A stretch of DNA of 64,000 nucleotides. Source: Pedobacter terrae (lineage in GTDB: Bacteria > Bacteroidota > Bacteroidia > Sphingobacteriales > Sphingobacteriaceae). Position 1 is the first letter of the stretch. The number at the start of each line of letters is the position of its first letter. The stretch covers positions 62,001 through 126,000 of the forward strand of contig NZ_FNCH01000013.1 in NCBI RefSeq assembly GCF_900100705.1, given 5' to 3'. The position numbers and the translations under genes are program-made. Positions 59,020 through 64,000 of this stretch are shown here, piece by piece. The notes beneath the pieces are model-generated. The model ran no database searches. It worked only from the letters and a program-made list of their open reading frames with translations, and had not been told where the DNA came from.

Positions 59020-60000
59020 ATGAAAACAAACACTCAAAAAATTATTTTTAGCACTGCTATTGCCGCAGTTTTACTAACCACATTAAACTCTTGTAAAAAA
59101 GAAAATGAGCAGAATGAAAACTTATCATCTCTTAATAAAGCAACAGCCTTATCTGTAAAGAATGATATGTTGTCTTTTAGTTCACAGGCTGATTTCAATA
59201 AGCTTGTCAAAGAATATAACCAATTGTCATTAAAACAGGTTGATGAAAAGTTAAATAGTTACAATTACCATTCTTTAGCTAAGGATACGTTAAACGAAAA
59301 TAAGATAACAGATGTTAAAGATCCTGTTATTAAAAGGTTATTAAATAAAGATGGTGCCATTAACATTGGGGATAAAATTTACTTATTAGTTGGGGATAAG
59401 GAATTTACCATTAAAAATTCTGATTTTAAAGTTTATGACATGTTAAAAGATGATGTAAATAACTCTTTGTTAAAAAACGATACAACCAAAGTAATTGAAA
59501 AAATAATTCAAAGAGGTAGGCTAGATGTTAAATCAGATGGTAAAAATTTAACAGTTATGTCGTTATCACCTGGAATAAAAAGACCTATGACTTTATCTTT
59601 TTTAAGCGGAGGAACTCAAGTAAATTATTCAAATGAATACGATAACGGAAGGCCTGAAAGAGTTAAAATATTTGCATGGGCAGAAAATTATACTTTTAGT
59701 TCTTCTTGTGGCGTTTCTCTTAGCGGAGAAGCATATAGAAAAGGAGGTACTTTTGGAAGCAAAAGTTGGCGAGAAGATTTAATGTATTATTCTAGAATTT
59801 ACGGCAGCTATACGATTACTCATTATGGGATATTTACTAATACATTCGATACGGGAGCACAAAGCCTTATTTCTGAGTGTAGAAATACTTTTTCTTCTGG
59901 TTCGTCTGGATTGACTCCTATAATAAATACATTAAATGCTACATATGAATGGAGAAAGGCTCCTCAGAATCCTCAAGAAACTTTTGTGAAGAATTTTTAA
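59020..60000 (+). CDS. Lipoprotein of unknown function inserted between bamA and skp
   Basis: This 326-residue protein has a lipoprotein signal (AAVLLTTLNSC, Cys25) followed by a Lys/Glu/Asn-rich stretch. The middle has FKVYDMLKDDVNNSLLKND, and the C-terminal third is rich in Ser, Tyr and aromatic strands (FAWAENYTFSSSCGVSLSG, YRKGGTFGSKSWREDLMYYS). The DNA is noticeably more AT-rich than its neighbours. It starts 107 bp after bamA and ends at its own terminator. It interrupts the usual bamA-skp order, so it may be a recent arrival. No family is recognised. Confidence 0.75.
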   Translation: MKTNTQKIIFSTAIAAVLLTTLNSCKKENEQNENLSSLNKATALSVKNDMLSFSSQADFNKLVKEYNQLSLKQVDEKLNSYNYHSLAKDTLNENKITDVKDPVIKRLLNKDGAINIGDKIYLLVGDKEFTIKNSDFKVYDMLKDDVNNSLLKNDTTKVIEKIIQRGRLDVKSDGKNLTVMSLSPGIKRPMTLSFLSGGTQVNYSNEYDNGRPERVKIFAWAENYTFSSSCGVSLSGEAYRKGGTFGSKSWREDLMYYSRIYGSYTITHYGIFTNTFDTGAQSLISECRNTFSSGSSGLTPIINTLNATYEWRKAPQNPQETFVKNF

Positions 60001-60023
60001 CTTCAAATTTGTTAAAAAAAGTT

Positions 60024-60049
60024 AAAAGCCCAAGTTTACTTGGGCTTTT
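60024..60049 (+). terminator. Terminator after the inserted lipoprotein gene
   Basis: aaaagcccaagt (60024-60035) pairs perfectly with acttgggctttt (60038-60049). The loop is formed by the central tt and neighbouring bases. It lies 24 bp after the lipoprotein stop and ends the transcript before skp. Confidence 0.82.
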
Positions 60050-60241
60050 GCTATTTGATAGTATCTTTGTGAAAATTAAGTTAAGACAATAAAATATTAA
60101 AAGGAGAGTTTAAAGAAAGCTTAGGTTATTCACAATATCATTAAAACACACACAATTGAAACCTTCAGGATTTTGCCTACTTGGAAATAAACAAGATAAA
60201 ATCATGATCGCTTCATCACCTTTAAAAACAATTGTAACAGG

Positions 60242-60772
60242 ATGAAAAAGTATCTTTTTATCGCATTCCTACTTTGCACGTCTTTCGGTGCCTTTGCACA
60301 GAAATTTGCTTATGTAGACACCGAGTATATTTTGAAGCATTTGCCAGAATATAAATCGGCACTTAGTCAGTTAAATGTAGCCTCCAAACAATGGCAACAA
60401 CAAGTAGATCAGAATTTTTCTGAGATTGACAGGATGTACAAGGCTTACCAGGCCGATCAGGTTTTATTAACTGATGATATGCGCAAACGACGTGAAAACG
60501 AGATCATAGAAAAAGAGAAACAAGCTAAAGAATTTCAACGTTCTAAATTTGGACCTGATGGAGATCTTTTTCAGAGCAGGATAAAATTAATTAAACCTGT
60601 TCAGGATAAAGTAGCCGAAGCTATTAAACAGATTGCAAAAGCTAAATATTTAGACTTCATTTTCGACAAGAGCAGTGAAGCAACAATGATGATTTATGCA
60701 AGCAGCAGTTACGACGTAAGTAACGATGTAATTGTAAAATTAGGTTATAAACCAGGGACCGTAAATAATTAG
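60242..60772 (+). CDS. OmpH/Skp-family periplasmic chaperone, first copy
   Basis: This 176-residue protein has a signal peptide (MKKYLFIAFLLCTSFGAFAQ), then KFAYVDTEYILKHLPEYKSA and a long coiled coil (60-120), closing with the YLDFIFDKSSEATMM strand. This is the OmpH/Skp layout of trimeric jellyfish-like chaperones that guide unfolded outer-membrane proteins to BamA. It lies downstream of bamA as expected and 62 bp before a second copy. The two copies are only moderately alike. Confidence 0.9.
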   Translation: MKKYLFIAFLLCTSFGAFAQKFAYVDTEYILKHLPEYKSALSQLNVASKQWQQQVDQNFSEIDRMYKAYQADQVLLTDDMRKRRENEIIEKEKQAKEFQRSKFGPDGDLFQSRIKLIKPVQDKVAEAIKQIAKAKYLDFIFDKSSEATMMIYASSSYDVSNDVIVKLGYKPGTVNN

Positions 60773-60834
60773 TATATTCGTCCCTGATTTTTGAAGGAAA
60801 ACAAACAGAAAAAAATAAAAAGTAAAATAAAACG

Positions 60835-61413
60835 ATGAGAAAGTTAATTAACGTATTCTTTGTAGCAGCAGGGTTAATGTTTACAGCGAATATGGCAAGT
60901 GCACAACAAAAATTAGGTCACATTAATTCTGAGGAGGTTTTTGCAAATTTACCTGAAGCTAAGGCAGCTCAAACTACCTTAGAAACCATGGGTAAACAAA
61001 AGCAAGCTGATATTGATGCAATGATCAAAGAATATCAGACTAAAATGACTGCAGCAGAAGCTAAGCAAAAAACTTTAAGCGAAGCCAACAAAGAATCAGT
61101 GGGTAAAGAATTACAAGCAGCTGGTCAGGAATTACAGGATTTAGAAAAACGTATCACTGATGCCCGTACTAAAGCTTCACAAGATATAGGTACCAAACAA
61201 GGTGAATTATTCCAACCTATCCAGGCTAAAGTTGCAACTGCAATTTCATCTGTCGCTAAAGAAAAAGGTTTAGCTTACGTTTTCGATATCGCGAACGGTC
61301 AGGGTGGTAATAATTTAGTATTCTGGGAAGGTGGTGATGATATTACCGCTGCAGTTAAAACTAAATTAGGCATTTCAGCTGCCGCTGCAAAACCTGCTAC
61401 ACCAAAGAAATAG
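60835..61413 (+). CDS. OmpH/Skp-family periplasmic chaperone, second copy
   Basis: This 192-residue protein has a signal peptide (MRKLINVFFVAAGLMFTANMASA), GHINSEEVFANLPEAKAAQ, a coiled coil rich in Ala/Lys/Gln (60-130), and AYVFDIANGQGGNNLVFW at the end. It has an extra Ala/Pro/Lys tail (AAAAKPATPKK). It is the second of two tandem Skp-like genes, a common pattern in Bacteroidota. A strong terminator follows. Confidence 0.92.
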   Translation: MRKLINVFFVAAGLMFTANMASAQQKLGHINSEEVFANLPEAKAAQTTLETMGKQKQADIDAMIKEYQTKMTAAEAKQKTLSEANKESVGKELQAAGQELQDLEKRITDARTKASQDIGTKQGELFQPIQAKVATAISSVAKEKGLAYVFDIANGQGGNNLVFWEGGDDITAAVKTKLGISAAAAKPATPKK

Positions 61414-61466
61414 TCATGAGTCATGAGTTCGGAGTCGAACGTCTCCTTACCAGTTCAAGATATCAG

Positions 61467-61493
61467 GCGGAATTAAGTTTAACTTAGTTCCGC
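61467..61493 (+). terminator. Terminator of the skp genes
   Basis: gcggaattaagtt (61467-61479) pairs with aacttagttccgc (61481-61493) with one G-T, and tttttt follows. It lies 53 bp after the second skp stop. Confidence 0.78.
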
Positions 61494-61512
61494 TTTTTTG
61501 TTCACGCAGTTT

Positions 61513-61590
61513 CGTTATGCTGAATTTATTTCAGCATCTTTGATGTCTAACTTCAATGCGGTAGATCCTGAAACAAGTTCAGGAAGACGA
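61513..61590. repeat. Compact dispersed palindrome (tgctgaatttatttcagcatc type)
   Basis: gctgaatttatttcagc at 61519-61535 is nearly self-complementary, and gatcctgaaacaagttcagg follows as a second hairpin. The ends (cgttatgc.. / ..agacga) are weakly complementary. It is the compact relative of 7824-7960, situated before murI. Confidence 0.6.
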
Positions 61591-61648
61591 CTGTTTTAAT
61601 AAAAATTAAGCTTTCCGGCTAACTTTACAACATTAACTTCCCAAGCAC

Positions 61649-62464
61649 ATGGAGGCTTCAACAATAGGTATTTTCGATTCAGGTTACGGAGGTTTAACGG
61701 TATTCCGTTCCATTGCCGATAAGTTGCCTGATTATAATTATATTTATTTAGGCGATAATGCCCGTTCGCCATATGGCGACCATGCTTTCGATACCATTTA
61801 TAAATATACTTTAGAATGTGTAGAATGGCTTTTTGCCAAAGGTTGCCATTTGGTGATTTTGGCTTGCAATACCGCTTCAGCTAAAGCACTTAGGACTATT
61901 CAACAGCGTGATTTGCCTGCTAAGTATCCTGATAGGCGCGTATTGGGTGTAATCAGGCCTACAGCCGAAGTAATAGGTGGATACACCAGTACCAAACAAG
62001 TGGGGGTGATGGGCACCAGGGGAACAGTTAATTCGCAATCTTACCTGTTAGAAATCAATAAATTTTTTCCCGATATACAAGTATTCCAGCAAAGCTGCCC
62101 CATGTGGGTACCGCTTATTGAAAATAATGAGCATTTAGAACCAGGAGCAGATTTTTTTATTGAAGAATACTGCAGTGCGCTGTTGCAACAATCGGCTGAT
62201 ATTGATTGCGTGCTGCTGGCCTGTACGCACTACCCTTTATTAATGCCTAAACTGAAGAGAGTATTTCCCGATCATATCAATATTTTAACGCAGGGTGAGA
62301 TTGTGGCTGAACGTTTGCTCGATTATTTAGAAAGACATCCAGAGATTGCAGAAAAACTCGTTAAACAAAAAGAAAGACATTTTTATACCAGTGGCGATCC
62401 TGCAGTTTTTGATGAACACGCCTCGGTGTTTTTCGGAGAAACGCTGAAATCTGATAAGATGTGA
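61649..62464 (+). CDS. murI: Glutamate racemase
   Basis: This 271-residue enzyme makes D-glutamate for peptidoglycan. The catalytic cysteines are Cys73 in LACNTASAKA and the one in LLACTHYPLL (near 193). The GIFDSGYGGLTVF motif (7-19) and LGDNARSPYG are characteristic. The start is ATG at 61649. It closes the skp-murI end of the conserved cluster, though with its own spacer and repeat. Confidence 0.97.
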   Translation: MEASTIGIFDSGYGGLTVFRSIADKLPDYNYIYLGDNARSPYGDHAFDTIYKYTLECVEWLFAKGCHLVILACNTASAKALRTIQQRDLPAKYPDRRVLGVIRPTAEVIGGYTSTKQVGVMGTRGTVNSQSYLLEINKFFPDIQVFQQSCPMWVPLIENNEHLEPGADFFIEEYCSALLQQSADIDCVLLACTHYPLLMPKLKRVFPDHINILTQGEIVAERLLDYLERHPEIAEKLVKQKERHFYTSGDPAVFDEHASVFFGETLKSDKM

Positions 62465-62902
62465 TAGATATGAATTGCCAGATTGTTGATGGCCAATCGC
62501 CAGCTAAAACCGGTTAACAGATAACTGCAAATTACTAACCGGCAACCGATGTCTGGTTAGTACTGTTCGCTAAGATGAAATGTTAACGGATTGAGAATGT
62601 TCTGTGGCAAACCTATGTCCCTTTTTAAGCAGATAGGAATATGTTTTAAACTATTTTTAACAAGGGCTCTCTTACCTGCTGGCGGTCAGCATCGGCCCTG
62701 GCTTACCGAAGAAAGCCCCAAAGTGGCGCCTGGCTTAACCTTTTAGATAGATAACCAAAAGATAAAGAATAGGTAACTAAAGGGTTAACCTGGGGTAGAG
62801 AAAGGGTAAACAAAAGGTAAGCAATTTTTTGTTAAGATGGATTGTCCTATACTGAATGTCGTTTAATTGCTCCAAACTCCCAACTCAACACTCCGATCTA
62901 AA
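62465..62902. other. Intergenic stretch with word repeats and a GC-rich patch
   Basis: No gene is supported. Near 62487-62520 there are tggccaatcgccagctaaaac words that resemble gccaatttatcgccagtcgc at 52170-52189. A GC-rich patch at 62664-62741 contains cctggcttaccg and cctggcttaacc. From 62765 to 62830 ggtaac/aaggtaa words repeat (aataggtaactaaagggttaac, aaagggtaaacaaaaggtaag). The last 70 bases show nothing. Confidence 0.45.
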
Positions 62903-64000
62903 TTACTGTGGCAATTGCGCTACCCTGGTAAGCACTGTAGGCGAAGATAATGCTTCTAAAAAGGCAACAACTGCATTTTTTTCTGCTATACTCAATTTTA
63001 ATCCCTTTAATAACTTATCGTTTTTAGGTAGTAAAGGATCATTTACCTGTTCTGGTTTCACGCGTTGTACCGGCATGCCAACATTGTACATGTTCATTAC
63101 GCCATCCATATCAGGGAATAAACCATTATGAAACCAGGGAGCCGTTTTCATCACGTTTCTCAGTCCGGGGGTTTTAAACTTACCCACATCTTCCGGTTTC
63201 TTTGTTACATTATACAAACCCAAATCTTCATATTTACGGCCATAATAGGTTAAGCCATCATTATGAAATTCGTTATCGGTAAAAAATGGTCCGTTATGAC
63301 AATTGATACAGCGTGCTTTGGTGCGGAATAAATGTAAGCCGACTAATTGTTGATCGGTCAACGCTTTTTTGTCTTTCGCCAGGAAACGATCAAAAGGGGT
63401 TCTTCTACTTACAATACTGCGCTGAAAAGTAGCCAGACTTTCGAAAATCCTTTTATTGGTAATTTCTTTTGAGCCAAATGCAGCCGCGAAAAAAGGTTGA
63501 TAACCTTTAATTTTACTCAGTTTTTTGGGTAAAACTTTCATGTCCTGGTGCATCTCGTTATGGGCCGCCACCGGACTGCCGGCCTGTTCTTCTAAACTGT
63601 TTGCCCTGCCATCCCAGAACAAACGTTTGTAAAACCAAACATTCTCCAGTGATGGTGCATTTCTGATATTGGTTAAATGATCGTGACCTACAGAAACCTG
63701 ACGGCCATCTGTCCAATGTAAATCTGGTGCATGGCAACTTGAGCAAGAAATCTGGTTCGAACCCGACAAACGCGGATCGAAAAACAAAATTTTACCCAGC
63801 TCTACTACATTTTTTATCGAGTCGTTTTTTAAATCGACAGGAGGGGGTGGAAGTTCGCCCAACTCCTGAAAAACAGCACCCTGATCTACCGTAGGTTTTG
63901 GCCATTGATCGGTAGGTTTTGAATAAACTTTGCGCAGGCTATCTATGCTCAATTCATCGTCGTCATTAAAATCAGCTGATTGAAAAGAAAATAGAATTAA
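62903..64000 (-). CDS. Di-haem cytochrome c peroxidase, N-terminus cut by right edge
   Basis: The frame continues past the nearest possible start (TTG at 63952) through ..LFSFQSADFNDDDE to the window edge without a stop, so the N-terminus and probably most of the signal peptide lie outside. Two haem c sites are present: SCSSCHAPDLHW and RCINCHNGPFFTD. The conserved ILFFDPRLSGSNQISC, NAPSLENVWFYKRLFWDGRA and TPGLRNVMKTAPWFHNG blocks mark the CcpA/MauG family. It would reduce H2O2 in the periplasm or oxidise a protein partner. MauG-type activity cannot be excluded. Confidence 0.9.
   Translation of the reverse strand, partial: LILFSFQSADFNDDDELSIDSLRKVYSKPTDQWPKPTVDQGAVFQELGELPPPPVDLKNDSIKNVVELGKILFFDPRLSGSNQISCSSCHAPDLHWTDGRQVSVGHDHLTNIRNAPSLENVWFYKRLFWDGRANSLEEQAGSPVAAHNEMHQDMKVLPKKLSKIKGYQPFFAAAFGSKEITNKRIFESLATFQRSIVSRRTPFDRFLAKDKKALTDQQLVGLHLFRTKARCINCHNGPFFTDNEFHNDGLTYYGRKYEDLGLYNVTKKPEDVGKFKTPGLRNVMKTAPWFHNGLFPDMDGVMNMYNVGMPVQRVKPEQVNDPLLPKNDKLLKGLKLSIAEKNAVVAFLEALSSPTVLTRVAQLPQ

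Noticed and set aside
62465..62902. tRNA or other structured RNA gene in the GC-rich patch
   Set aside because: No TTCRA loop or cloverleaf stems were found, and the patch has repeated words instead.

Overview
The window looks like ordinary chromosome from a Gram-negative Bacteroidota, most likely Sphingobacteriaceae and Pedobacter-like. This is an inference from AT-rich DNA, a SusC/SusD pair, a type IX secretion component (PorT) and a T9SS sorting tail, a split transketolase, SpI-type lipoproteins, and many TAnnTTTG promoter boxes. No rRNA, tRNA, CRISPR array or prophage was seen. Both ends cut genes: a beta-propeller sensor on the left and a di-haem cytochrome c peroxidase on the right.

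Layout. 1-16 kb holds housekeeping and small accessory genes: trhO, a DUF5686 outer-membrane protein, kbl, pheS with a Rieske-like lipoprotein and a TetR regulator, a Fic protein with its own inverted-repeat operator, an ABC-2 exporter, carA, panB and an RluA-type pseudouridine synthase. 16-25 kb is a compact polysaccharide utilization locus on the minus strand (susC-susD-GH3-GH30), whose enzymes suggest a beta-glucan, perhaps beta-1,6-glucan. Directly upstream, 25.3-27.2 kb encodes an unusual receptor: a 7TM-DISM sensor fused through a coiled coil to the zinc ribbon and helix-turn-helix of an IS1595-type transposase, without the catalytic domain. Two 16-bp direct repeats lie between it and susC. 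I propose this as the locus regulator and the most interesting system here. A two-component system and a class III aminotransferase follow.

30.6-32.3 kb is an ECF sigma / putative anti-sigma / CpxP-like operon. 32.4-38 kb holds the split transketolase, a 1-Cys Bcp peroxiredoxin, an M23 peptidase, an FAH-family hydrolase and a T9SS cargo protein. 38-48 kb is transport and peptidase genes: kup with a 50-residue membrane protein, a REP-associated transposase carrying a palindrome in its reading frame, an APC permease, an MFS transporter, an M3 oligopeptidase and a UbiA-type prenyltransferase. 48-62.5 kb is a conserved core: ysxC, ubiE/menG-porT, an SDR, yqeY, a hydrolase, a CBS protein, nadK, a DUF6089 barrel, uppS, bamA, two skp/ompH genes and murI. 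A lineage-specific lipoprotein sits between bamA and skp.

Two themes run through the non-coding DNA. Palindromic repeats carry further palindromes nested inside them (567-672, 15981-16096, 7824-7960). Spacers are built from short degenerate words, in several cases facing their reverse complements (32.3, 48.1, 49.0, 51.5 kb). Several genes have a TAnnTTTG box only 4-10 nt before the start codon, which suggests leaderless or nearly leaderless transcripts.
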